Assembly (NCBI GenBank): GCA_002472565.1
Contig: DKSK01000016.1
Location: 1 to 17,037 of the forward strand
DNA length: 17,037 bases
Source: Bacteroidales bacterium UBA7258
GTDB taxonomy: Bacteria > Bacteroidota > Bacteroidia > Bacteroidales > UBA932
Reading direction: 5' to 3'
Position numbers and translations under genes: made by a program. The notes under the pieces are model-generated. The model did no database searches, was not told the DNA's origin, and saw only the letters and a list, made by a program, of their open reading frames with translations. Shown piece by piece: positions 1 through 7,223 of the stretch (position 1 is its first letter; the number at the start of each line of letters is the position of its first letter).

Positions 1-55
1 CGAGGCATTCGAAATTACCCGCCGGGGCCATAATTTCAAGCTCCGATTTCTCCAT
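1..55 (-). CDS. Peptidase U32 family protein, N-terminal fragment (runs off the window)
   Basis: Only the first 18 codons are inside the window. Reading leftward from the ATG at 55-53 they give MEKSELEIMAPAGNFECL. The stretch ELEIMAPAGNFECL closely resembles the start of U32-family peptidases (YegQ/RlhA/collagenase-like proteins), which typically open with a strand followed by LAPAGN. Members are linked to collagen degradation or to tRNA/rRNA hydroxylation, and which applies cannot be told from 18 residues. The start shares one base with the stop of the upstream prenyl synthase gene (TAATG, positions 57-53), so the two are very probably cotranscribed and translationally coupled. The family call rests on this short motif only. 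Confidence 0.6.
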   Translation of the reverse strand, partial: MEKSELEIMAPAGNFECL

Positions 56-1038
56 TACTTATTTCTCCCGATCAGCTTGGCGGCAAAATCCTTGAGGGCC
101 TCATAGCGTTCCCCGTCACAGACACGCGCGGCGAAAGAAAGTCCTTCGAGGGTAAGGTGCCTGATTTCTTCGCGGGCGTCTTCGCCGATGCCGAGTTGCG
201 AGTAGAAATCTCTGAAACGTGCGATCTTCGCCTCTCTGTCGCTGAAAGTGGAGACCGGCATTCTAAGCGAATCAACGATCTCTTTGCGAAGGGCGGGCGC
301 GGCCTTCTCGATGGCCCTGGTGGTCAGCCAGCACTTCTTGTTGTTGACGATGTCCCCGCCTATCGGCTTCCCGAAGGTATGGACATCGCCGAAGGCGTCG
401 AGGTAGTCGTCCACGACCTGGAAGGCGAGGCCGAGACGGTAGCCGTATTCATAGAGGCAGCCGCAGTCGGAATCCGAGGCTCCGGCTATGATGGCGCCCA
501 TCTTCGCTGCGCAGGCGATGAGGACGCCCGTCTTGAGGCCGATCATGGACATATAGTTGTCCATGGAGACATGTTCCTTGTTCTCAAAGTCCATGTCCAT
601 CTGCTGTCCTTCGCAGACCTGGGCCGCCGTCGTCGTGAAAAGGTCCAGGACCCGGCCGAGAACCGGAGCCGGAGCCATGGCTATGCGGCGATAGCTGTCG
701 ATGCACATGGCGTCTCCTGAGAGGACGGCAGTGTCATCGGACCATTTCTTCCATACTGTAGGCTTGCTCCTGCGGAGAGGGCTCTTGTCCATGATGTCGT
801 CATGGATGAGGGTGAAACTATGGAAAATTTCGAGGCCGGAGGCAGGCGAAAGTATGCCTTCGTCCAGAGTGTCCTTATAGAGACTGTAGGTCAGAAGGCA
901 GAGCCTTGGCCTGATACGTTTGCCCCCGATCTCGATCATGTACCTCAGAGGGTCGTAAAGGCCTTTCGGTTCGCCTTTGAACTCTATGTTGTCGAAAAGT
1001 TCTTTTACCGCCTTGTCCAAAATTGCCTCGCTAAGCAT
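55..1038 (-). CDS. Polyprenyl (farnesyl/geranylgeranyl-type) diphosphate synthase
   Basis: A 327-residue all-helical trans-prenyltransferase that condenses isopentenyl diphosphate with allylic diphosphates in the cytoplasm, feeding isoprenoid, quinone or carotenoid synthesis. Visible family marks are GGKRIRPRL (residues 38-46, IPP binding), the first aspartate-rich motif DDIMD (80-84), the RRSKPTVW stretch just after it, and the second motif DDYLD (210-214). The first motif is plain DDxxD, without the two-residue insertion usual in bacterial FPP synthases, and the residue five before it is Phe75. This resembles short-chain (C15-C20) enzymes, but the product length is an inference. The length is normal. 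The ATG at 1038 lies about 24 bases after a TATATTTG -7 box on the minus strand (1069-1062). The downstream U32 peptidase gene overlaps its stop by one base. Confidence 0.93.
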   Translation of the reverse strand: MLSEAILDKAVKELFDNIEFKGEPKGLYDPLRYMIEIGGKRIRPRLCLLTYSLYKDTLDEGILSPASGLEIFHSFTLIHDDIMDKSPLRRSKPTVWKKWSDDTAVLSGDAMCIDSYRRIAMAPAPVLGRVLDLFTTTAAQVCEGQQMDMDFENKEHVSMDNYMSMIGLKTGVLIACAAKMGAIIAGASDSDCGCLYEYGYRLGLAFQVVDDYLDAFGDVHTFGKPIGGDIVNNKKCWLTTRAIEKAAPALRKEIVDSLRMPVSTFSDREAKIARFRDFYSQLGIGEDAREEIRHLTLEGLSFAARVCDGERYEALKDFAAKLIGRNK

Positions 1039-1060
1039 TTCTCTTTGATTTATTTGTCAT

Positions 1061-1079
1061 GCAAATATAGTAAATTTGC
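1061..1079. promoter_or_regulatory. Back-to-back divergent promoter boxes for prenyl synthase and rsgA
   Basis: The 45-base gap between the divergent genes contains the imperfect palindrome GCAAATATAGTAAATTTGC (1061-1079). Its right half carries TAAATTTG on the plus strand (1071-1078) and its left half carries TATATTTG on the minus strand (1069-1062). Both fit the Bacteroidota -7 consensus TAnnTTTG. A TTTG at 1044-1047 could act as the plus-strand -33 element, with a 23-base gap that is slightly long. No good -33 element is seen for the minus side. The plus box ends only five bases before the rsgA ATG. Confidence 0.55.
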
Positions 1080-1083
1080 GTCC

Positions 1084-2061
1084 ATGAATGGAGAAGCGAC
1101 TGTTGTAAAGAATGCAGGCAGCCATTTCCTGCTTTCCATGCTTCCTGAATGGAGGCCCTTCCCTGCCCTGCTCAGAGGCAAGGTCCGTCTGGGCGGCTCT
1201 CCGGCCACGAATCCGGTGGCGGTCGGAGACAAAGTCAAATTCGAAGCTCCTTCCATGGATTCCGTGTCCGTGGAGCATCCTGCCGTGATAACAGAAGTGC
1301 TGGACAGGAAAAACTGTCTGATGCGCAAGCCTTCCAACCTTTCCAGGCAGGCCCATGTCATAGCCTCCAACATCGACATGGCCTACATCGTAACGAGCCT
1401 GTATTTTCCTGAAATCAAACTGCCCTTCCTGGACAGGATGCTGGTTATGAGCGAGGTCTACGGGGTAAGCGCGACCATCGTCCTCAACAAAGTCGACCTC
1501 TACCGCGCCCAAGCGCCTGAGGCCATGTCGGGCTTCCGTTCGATCTACGAAGAGGCCGGATACAGGGTCATAGAGACTTCAGCCAAGACCGGAGAAGGGA
1601 TTGAGGAACTGCGAGGGGAAATCGCCGGGGATGAGGGGGACGGAAAAGGCGGAAGGCTCTGCCTCTTCACCGGGGAATCCGGGGTCGGAAAATCCTCGCT
1701 GATAAAAGCCGTCGACCCTTCTCTCGATCCGAAAGTCGGAGAAATCTCCTCGGCCCATCTCCAGGGCCGCCACACCACCTCCCTCTACGAGATGTACAAA
1801 GTTAGCGGCGGGGGCTATATCATCGACTCTCCGGGGCTTCGCGGCTTCGGGCTGACCGGTCTTAAGAAAGAAGAGATCGCCCTATATTTCCCGGAAATGT
1901 TCAGGGAGTCGAAAGACTGCCGCTTCTCACCCTGCACCCACACCCATGAACCCGGCTGCGCCGTCAAGAAAGCGGTAGACGAAGGCCGCATATCCGTCGA
2001 AAGATACAATTCTTACCTCGGAATGCTGGAGGATGACGAAAAATTCAGATCGGCGGAATAA
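1084..2061 (+). CDS. rsgA: Ribosome small subunit-dependent GTPase A (RsgA/YjeQ)
   Basis: A 325-residue circularly permuted GTPase that helps late maturation of the 30S ribosomal subunit. An N-terminal OB fold (about 1-75, including ATNPVAVGDKV) precedes GTPase motifs in permuted order: NKVD (135-138, G4), SAK (166-168, G5), GESGVGKSS (197-205, P-loop), GRHTTS (228-233) and DSPG (248-251, G3). A C-terminal zinc site follows with Cys279, Cys284, His286 and Cys292, in the spacing known for YjeQ. The frame is open upstream to 802, but that part lies inside the opposite-strand prenyl synthase gene and the shared promoter. The ATG at 1084 gives the N-terminus expected for the family, so it is preferred. 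The mRNA may be almost leaderless. The stop overlaps the start of the MATE gene (TAATG). Confidence 0.95.
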   Translation: MNGEATVVKNAGSHFLLSMLPEWRPFPALLRGKVRLGGSPATNPVAVGDKVKFEAPSMDSVSVEHPAVITEVLDRKNCLMRKPSNLSRQAHVIASNIDMAYIVTSLYFPEIKLPFLDRMLVMSEVYGVSATIVLNKVDLYRAQAPEAMSGFRSIYEEAGYRVIETSAKTGEGIEELRGEIAGDEGDGKGGRLCLFTGESGVGKSSLIKAVDPSLDPKVGEISSAHLQGRHTTSLYEMYKVSGGGYIIDSPGLRGFGLTGLKKEEIALYFPEMFRESKDCRFSPCTHTHEPGCAVKKAVDEGRISVERYNSYLGMLEDDEKFRSAE

Positions 2062-3494
2062 TGAACACGCTCAACAAGGAAATACTCCGCCTTGCCGTGC
2101 CAAGCATTCTGGCGAACATCACTATACCTCTTGTCGGGCTCATAGGAATAGCCATCGCGGGGCATCTCCAAGACGGAGCCCTACAGACGGCGACGATAAT
2201 CGGAGGCATCTCCGTAGGAGGCATGCTCTTCGACCTGCTCTACTGGAATTTCGGCTTCCTGCGCATAGGCACCGGAGGGATGACCGCCCAGGCCGTCGGC
2301 CGGGGCGACAGCCGCGAATGTGCAAATCTGCTCTCCCGCGGGGTAGGCCTCTCCTTCATAATAGCCTTCATCCTGCTCCTTCTCCAATGGCCCTTCGTGA
2401 AGCTGGTCTTTCTCTTCGTGAAAGCCTCGCCGGAAGTACAGCGTCTCGCCTCCGTCTATTTCTACATCAGAATCTGGGCGGCTCCGGCCTCCCTGAGCCT
2501 GATGGCCTTCAAGGGCTGGTTCATAGGGATGCAGGACAGCTGGAGCTCCATGGCCACCGACCTCACCGTGCAAGGGGTCAACGTTCTGGCCGGCTTCATC
2601 CTCACCCTCGGGCTTCACGCCGGCCCGCTTGATTTTGAAGGCCTCGGCTATGTAGGAATCCCGCTCGGAATCTGCCTCGCCCAATACAGCGGTTTCGCCT
2701 TCGCCCTCATAAGGGCTCGGCGTAAATACGGCAAGACAATCTTCTCCTCATACGGGGGGAAAGAGTTCCTGCATGCCTTCCACGGCGGAGAGCTCGGGCG
2801 CTTCGTCAAGGTCAACGGCGACCTCTTCATCCGCTCCGCCTGCCTGGTGGTGATCTACATAAGCTTCACCGCCCTCTCCGCCGCTCTCGGCGACCTTCTT
2901 CTTGCCACGGGCAACATCATGATGAACCTTCTCCTCCTCTTCTCCTATTTCACCGACGGCTTCGCCTATGCCGGCGAGGCCCTTACAGGAAAATTCATCG
3001 GGAGAAGAGACCGCATGCAGACCGCCAGTACCATAAAATGGACCTTCATCTGGAGCGGCTCCATAGGCCTGGCCTTCGTCTTCATCTACGTCTTCTGCTC
3101 CGACCCTGTTCTCCACCTCCTTACAAACGACCAGAAAGTCATAGAGGCCTGCCGGGACTTCCTGTTCTGGCTTCTGCCTATGCCTCTTATCGGAGTCGTG
3201 GCCTTCACCTGGGACGGTATTTATGTCGGAGCCACGGCGTCGAGGCCTCTGAGAGATTCTTCGCTGATTTCAATAGCCGGATTCTACCTGGTCTGGTTCG
3301 TCTTCGCTCCATCCTTCCCTATGGACGGGGCCGGAGCCCTCGTTCCGGGAGCCGCCGGCTGGGCCTCGGCCCACGCCCGCCTCAACATTCTTCTCGGGGC
3401 CTATTTCGCCCACGTACTCCTCCGCGCCCTCTACCAGACCCTCTTCTTCCGCCGCGACATCCTCACCCGTCCCTTCACCACCGAAAAACAATAA
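2061..3494 (+). CDS. MATE family efflux transporter, DinF-like
   Basis: A 477-residue inner-membrane protein with about twelve hydrophobic segments, matching multidrug and toxic compound extrusion (MATE) exporters, which are Na+ or H+ antiporters. It opens with EILRLAVPSILANITIPLVG, a typical first MATE helix. The stretch FGFLRIGTGGMTAQA (64-78) closely resembles the DinF subgroup. The second repeat starts near residue 250 (VNGDLFIRSACLV). The length is slightly above the usual 440-460 residues. The start codon shares a base with the rsgA stop at 2061, so translation is probably coupled and the two genes share a promoter. The substrate cannot be predicted. It is followed after 17 bases by the broken GH109-like gene. 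Confidence 0.9.
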   Translation: MNTLNKEILRLAVPSILANITIPLVGLIGIAIAGHLQDGALQTATIIGGISVGGMLFDLLYWNFGFLRIGTGGMTAQAVGRGDSRECANLLSRGVGLSFIIAFILLLLQWPFVKLVFLFVKASPEVQRLASVYFYIRIWAAPASLSLMAFKGWFIGMQDSWSSMATDLTVQGVNVLAGFILTLGLHAGPLDFEGLGYVGIPLGICLAQYSGFAFALIRARRKYGKTIFSSYGGKEFLHAFHGGELGRFVKVNGDLFIRSACLVVIYISFTALSAALGDLLLATGNIMMNLLLLFSYFTDGFAYAGEALTGKFIGRRDRMQTASTIKWTFIWSGSIGLAFVFIYVFCSDPVLHLLTNDQKVIEACRDFLFWLLPMPLIGVVAFTWDGIYVGATASRPLRDSSLISIAGFYLVWFVFAPSFPMDGAGALVPGAAGWASAHARLNILLGAYFAHVLLRALYQTLFFRRDILTRPFTTEKQ

Positions 3495-3511
3495 CCAAGA
3501 AGCGTAAAGAT

Positions 3512-4459
3512 ATGAGAATAAAATCGTTGATCAGCCTTGGCGTGGCCGCCGTACTTGCGGCCTGCTCGCAGAACTCAGAGAAGATTGAAGCGTCCATGCC
3601 CGCGAAGATTGAGGACGGGATGATCGTGCTCCGGACTCCGGAGAGGGAACCTGGCCATGGCCCAGGACAAGCTCTTCGGAGATATCACCCATGTGGCCGG
3701 GGGCTACATCCACAATCTGGACCCGTTCTGGAACGGCTATGACCATAACTGGAGGCTTGACTACAACCAGAAACATCGCGGAGACAACTATCCTACCCAC
3801 GGAATCGGACCTCTCTGCCAGCTTCTGAACATCCACAGAGGAGACAAGATGGAATATGTCGTCTCCATGGATTCGGATTCATACCATGGCAAGGCGGAGG
3901 CCAAGGCCAAGATGGGTACGGAGGACTTCGCCGACGGGGACCACACCGTTTCCCTCATCCGCACGAGGAACGGTAAAATCATCGAAATTCAGCATAATGT
4001 CTATGCCCAGAGACCTTACAGCCGCATATATGAGATTTCGGGCACCGAGGGCTATGCGGTCAAGTATCCGGACGAGCACTACGCCCTGAATTCTCCTTCC
4101 ATACAGAAGGACACGGTGAAGAAGGCCTATAACGACCTGAGCGGAGAGGCCTTCATCTCGCCGGGGCTGCAGGCGGAGCTTCTGGAACGCTACATGCCGG
4201 ACTTCGCCAAGGAGATCGAGGCCAAGGCGAAGGAAGTCGGAGGGCACGGCGGAATGGACTATATCATGGATTACAGGCTCATCTACTGCCTCCGCAAGGG
4301 CCTCCCTCTGGATGAGGATGTCTACGAGCCGCCGAATGGTCCTGCCTGACGGAGCTCAGCGGCCTGTCGATCAGCCACAATTCCATGCCTGTCCAGATTC
4401 CGGACTTCACTCGCGGCGCCTGGGACACTCTCAAGGGCTTCAGCTACGCGATGAAATAG
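3512..4459 (+). pseudogene. Decayed GH109-type (Gfo/Idh/MocA) lipoprotein gene: NAD-binding fold deleted and frameshifted
   Basis: The ATG at 3512 starts a lipoprotein signal peptide with lipobox LAAC (Cys18), followed by a linker ending MIVLRTPERE. Here an intact homologue would enter its Rossmann NAD-binding fold. Instead the sequence jumps, near 3646 and out of frame, to NLAMAQDKLFGDI (codons from 3648), which is well inside the substrate domain. That part is well preserved: YPTHG near 3789-3803 (the Tyr/His pair linked to catalysis in GH109 alpha-N-acetylgalactosaminidases), HRGDKMEYVVSM, RPYSRIYEISGTEGY and GGHGGMDY. A second break, a missing base at 4327/4328, shifts the tail; restoring it gives VYD-AAEWSCLTELSG and so on to the TAG at 4457-4459. 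Roughly 130-160 residues are gone against a family length near 450. Without the NAD site no GH109 activity is expected. It is probably the third member of the rsgA-MATE run. Confidence 0.8.
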
Positions 4460-4465
4460 GCAGCC

Positions 4466-5497
4466 TCAGAGCAGGATGCCGCGAAGCCTGGAAAGCTCTT
4501 CCGTGGTGGTGGCCCAAGAAGTGACGAAGCGGCAGATGCTGCTCTGCTCGTCATATTTTCCCCAGACTGAAAATTCAACCTTGGGAAGGAGCTCTCTGAC
4601 TCTCTTATCAGGGATTATGACGAATTGCTGATTGGTCGGGGAGAAATTGTAGAAGCGAAATCCGGCTTCGGAAAGAATCTCCTTCAGTTCCGCAGCCATT
4701 TCTATGGCGTGGGCGCCGATCTGGAAATAGAGGCCGTCGGTAAAAAGGGCGTCGAACTGGACTCCGGCAAGGCGGCTCTTGGCAAGAAGGGCTCCGCGCT
4801 GCTTGACCATGGAGAAGAAGTGTTCAGGCTGGTCTCCCTTCGGGAAGACAAGGGCCTCGCCGCAGAGGGCTCCCACCTTGGTTCCTCCGATATAGAAGCA
4901 GTCGCAATGGGCGGCCAGGAAGGGTAGAGTGACATCGTTCCCTTTTGCCGCGAGACCATAGCCAAGGCGGGCCCCGTCGATATAGAGTTTCAGTCCATAG
5001 TGGCGGCAGATTTCGAAAATCCGGCTGATTTCCGCCGCTGAGTAGATGGTGCCGTACTCTGTCGGGAAACTTATGTAGACTGCGCCGGGCCATACGCAAT
5101 GCTCCGACTCCGGGTCGGCGAAGAAGTCGGAAAGATATCGCTCCAATTCTCCCGCATCAAGCTTGGCGTCATGGGCGGGCAAGGTTATGACCTTATGGCC
5201 CGTAATCTCCACGGCTCCTGCTTCATGGACGGCTATATGCCCTGTCGTCGGGCAGATCGCGCCCTGGTAAGGCTTGAGAATGGCGGAGAGAAGAGTAGAG
5301 TTGGTCTGAGTCCCTCCTGTAAGAAAGCTTATGTACGCATCCGGAGCCTGGCAGGCTTCGCGGATCTTCGCCCTGGCGCTCTCGCTCCATTCGTCAAAGC
5401 CGTAAGATTCGCTCTGGGAGCCGTTAGTTTCTGTCAGAAGCTTCAGAAGGGCGGGATGCACCCCGTTGTTGTAATCAGATGCGAAAGAAAGTTTCAT
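4466..5497 (-). CDS. Threonine aldolase-like PLP-dependent beta-eliminating lyase
   Basis: A 343-residue fold-type I PLP enzyme of the low-specificity L-threonine aldolase family, which splits threonine or allo-threonine into glycine and acetaldehyde in the cytoplasm. Visible are SFLTGGTQTNSTLL (57-70, phosphate-binding loop), HIAVHEAGA (87-95, with the His that stacks on PLP), YIDGARLGYGL (172-182, with Asp174 contacting the pyridine nitrogen) and IGGTKVGA (203-210, Lys207 being the Schiff-base lysine). The length matches the family. A TATCTTTG -7 box lies at 5530-5523, about 26 bases before the ATG. Its tail converges with the GH109 remnant only six bases away and no terminator lies between them. 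Substrate preference is inferred from family and neighbourhood (kbl and tdh nearby). Confidence 0.85.
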   Translation of the reverse strand: MKLSFASDYNNGVHPALLKLLTETNGSQSESYGFDEWSESARAKIREACQAPDAYISFLTGGTQTNSTLLSAILKPYQGAICPTTGHIAVHEAGAVEITGHKVITLPAHDAKLDAGELERYLSDFFADPESEHCVWPGAVYISFPTEYGTIYSAAEISRIFEICRHYGLKLYIDGARLGYGLAAKGNDVTLPFLAAHCDCFYIGGTKVGALCGEALVFPKGDQPEHFFSMVKQRGALLAKSRLAGVQFDALFTDGLYFQIGAHAIEMAAELKEILSEAGFRFYNFSPTNQQFVIIPDKRVRELLPKVEFSVWGKYDEQSSICRFVTSWATTTEELSRLRGILL

Positions 5498-5522
5498 GAC
5501 GTTCGTTTTCTATTCCGGCGTG

Positions 5523-5530
5523 CAAAGATA
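5523..5530 (-). promoter_or_regulatory. -7 promoter box of the threonine aldolase-like gene
   Basis: On the minus strand the sequence TATCTTTG fits the Bacteroidota -7 consensus TAnnTTTG exactly and lies 26 bases before the ATG at 5497. No convincing -33 TTTG is seen about 20 bases upstream, where the terminator of the preceding operon sits. Confidence 0.55.
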
Positions 5531-5541
5531 CTCCAATTGCC

Positions 5542-5586
5542 AAGAAAACGAGCCGCCCCTCCCGTAAATCTCCGGAAGAGGGGCGG
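5542..5586 (-). terminator. Rho-independent terminator of the kbl-carboxylesterase operon
   Basis: A perfect 9-bp stem, CCGCCCCTC (5553-5561) with GAGGGGCGG (5578-5586), encloses a 16-base loop. On the minus strand it is followed by a T-rich run (GTTTTCTT, 5549-5542). It lies 20 bases after the carboxylesterase stop and directly before the promoter of the next minus-strand gene. Confidence 0.75.
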
Positions 5587-5606
5587 GAATCGTCTATGGC
5601 GGCGGC

Positions 5607-7211
5607 CTATTTCGAGGCTTTTGCCTGGATAAGCTTGTCTATGGCCAGGTAACGGTTGTAGATTTCCGCGTCGCGGGAGAGGCGTGTGTCCACATCTATA
5701 AGCATTACCGGTGGAACGAGTCCGCTGGAGTTGTATGCAGGCCAGTCCGGGATCCCGTTTCCGTTAGGGTCTCCGTACTTTACAAAGTTGATGTAAATCT
5801 GCTGGAAGATCTCGCTGACAGCGTAATCGTCCGGTCCCCAAGGGAAGGCATGATTGGTGGAAAGATTGCCCATGGCGTACTCGATGTCGGCGGAATGGAC
5901 GGCTGTCAGCGCCGGCGGCATAGCCGGAGCTTGAGGGTCCGCGTCTACGGTGCCTCCCGCGAGTCCAGGGGCCTTGCCTCTGAGCTGCATGTTCGGACGA
6001 GGGTGGCAGTAGACATAGCGGTAGACCGGAGCCTTGGAGGTCTTGCGGACCAGGTCGGCCCACTTCCATGTCGCGTAAGCTATAAATATATCGCCGCCCA
6101 GGGCGTCACCTTTGACGGAACGGATGTCCGAGTCGGTCTTGATGCCGTAGAGGTCGTAGATGGTCTTTGCAGGAGCGCCGAAGAAGGCCTCGACTGCCCG
6201 CTTTCCACCCTCCATGGTGCCTCTTGACATGGCGGAGAAAGGAATCTCTCCGTTGTTGTTTCCGAGCAGGCAAGGAACCTGACTCTGACGAGCGGCGAGA
6301 ATCGTCGCCTCAGGCTGTTCTGTGAGGAAGGTGCCGTCTATGCACTTAGTGCCTTCGCCGAACTGCCCGTCATTGAGCTTCTCAAGGTCAGCCGCCGAGA
6401 GGGCGCGCATCTCTTTCAGGCTCCCTAGACCATTCTTCTGAGCCCACGCGGCGCCGATTTTCTCAGACTCCTCGAGGGTGATGGGCTTCGCGTTGCCTAC
6501 AACGGCACCGCTGGAACAGATATAGCCGCCGAGAAGGTCGCGGGAAAGTGGAGAGCAGGTGAGGGCGCAGACGGACTGCGAGCCAGCCGACTCTCCGTTG
6601 ATTGTTATGCGTGAAGGGTCTCCTCCGAAAGCCGCGATGTTGTCGTGAACCCACTGGATGGCGGCCGCCTGGTCAAGCCAGCCCTGATTGCCGCCACAGC
6701 CTTCCCTTGTGAGCTCCGGCAGAGTGAAGAAGCCGAAGATTCCCTCGCGATAGTTCGCGGTGACTACGATTATACCACCTCTTCTGGCAAGCCTGAGTCC
6801 CTGGTAGCGAGGCTCAGAGCCTGAACCTGAGACAAGTCCGCCGCCGTTGAAATAGATCAGCACAGGCAGCTTGTCGCCGGCGTTCTTTGCCGGAGTCCAA
6901 ACGTTCAGGTAGAGGCAGTCCTCGCTCTGGGCAGGCCCTTCGTAGACCATGTCGCCATAGATATTGTGGCCTATAGGGTCATTGCCGAAAGCCTTGGCAG
7001 GGCGCACTCCGCTCCAAGGCTTTACAGGTTGAGGCGCCTTCCACCGGAGGGCGCCGACCGGAGGCTGCGCAAAAGGTATTCCCCTGAAGATGCGGACCCC
7101 TGAAGAGTCTACACCTTCTACGGTTCCATCTCTGAATGTGACCTGGGGACCGTTTTGGGCCATAGCAGATACTGACAGCATAATAGCCGCCAAGGCTGTG
7201 ATAGCTTTCAT
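5607..7211 (-). CDS. Secreted type-B carboxylesterase
   Basis: A 534-residue alpha/beta hydrolase of the carboxylesterase type B family (Pfam COesterase), with a clear signal peptide (cleavage probably after MSVSAMA, about residue 18), so periplasmic or exported. Marks in order are FRGIPFAQPPVGALRW (42-57), SEDCLYLNVWTP (96-107, type-B signature), FNGGGLVSGSG in the oxyanion-hole region (121-131), FGGDPSRITINGESAGS (195-211) with nucleophile Ser208, GNNNGE with probable acid Glu322, and HSADIEYAMGN with His439. Two loops differ from the classical forms: the oxyanion segment lacks the usual leading HGGG, and GxNxDEG is replaced by GNNNGEI. All three catalytic residues remain. It starts 12 bases after the kbl stop, so it is probably cotranscribed with kbl. 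The substrate is unknown; plant or host esters are possible. Confidence 0.9.
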   Translation of the reverse strand: MKAITALAAIMLSVSAMAQNGPQVTFRDGTVEGVDSSGVRIFRGIPFAQPPVGALRWKAPQPVKPWSGVRPAKAFGNDPIGHNIYGDMVYEGPAQSEDCLYLNVWTPAKNAGDKLPVLIYFNGGGLVSGSGSEPRYQGLRLARRGGIIVVTANYREGIFGFFTLPELTREGCGGNQGWLDQAAAIQWVHDNIAAFGGDPSRITINGESAGSQSVCALTCSPLSRDLLGGYICSSGAVVGNAKPITLEESEKIGAAWAQKNGLGSLKEMRALSAADLEKLNDGQFGEGTKCIDGTFLTEQPEATILAARQSQVPCLLGNNNGEIPFSAMSRGTMEGGKRAVEAFFGAPAKTIYDLYGIKTDSDIRSVKGDALGGDIFIAYATWKWADLVRKTSKAPVYRYVYCHPRPNMQLRGKAPGLAGGTVDADPQAPAMPPALTAVHSADIEYAMGNLSTNHAFPWGPDDYAVSEIFQQIYINFVKYGDPNGNGIPDWPAYNSSGLVPPVMLIDVDTRLSRDAEIYNRYLAIDKLIQAKASK

Positions 7212-7223
7212 AGGCAGAGACTG

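Noticed and set aside
157..720. Plus-strand open frame of 187 codons
   Set aside because: It is antisense to the well-supported prenyl synthase gene and has no family motifs. Long antisense frames are common in GC-rich genes.
802..1083. In-frame upstream extension of rsgA (extra 94 codons)
   Set aside because: It lies antisense to the prenyl synthase gene and across the promoter boxes. RsgA homologues start where the ATG at 1084 does.
3640..4350. Programmed frameshifting in the GH109-like gene
   Set aside because: One break coincides with the loss of a whole domain, which frameshifting cannot explain. There is no slippery heptamer at either site.
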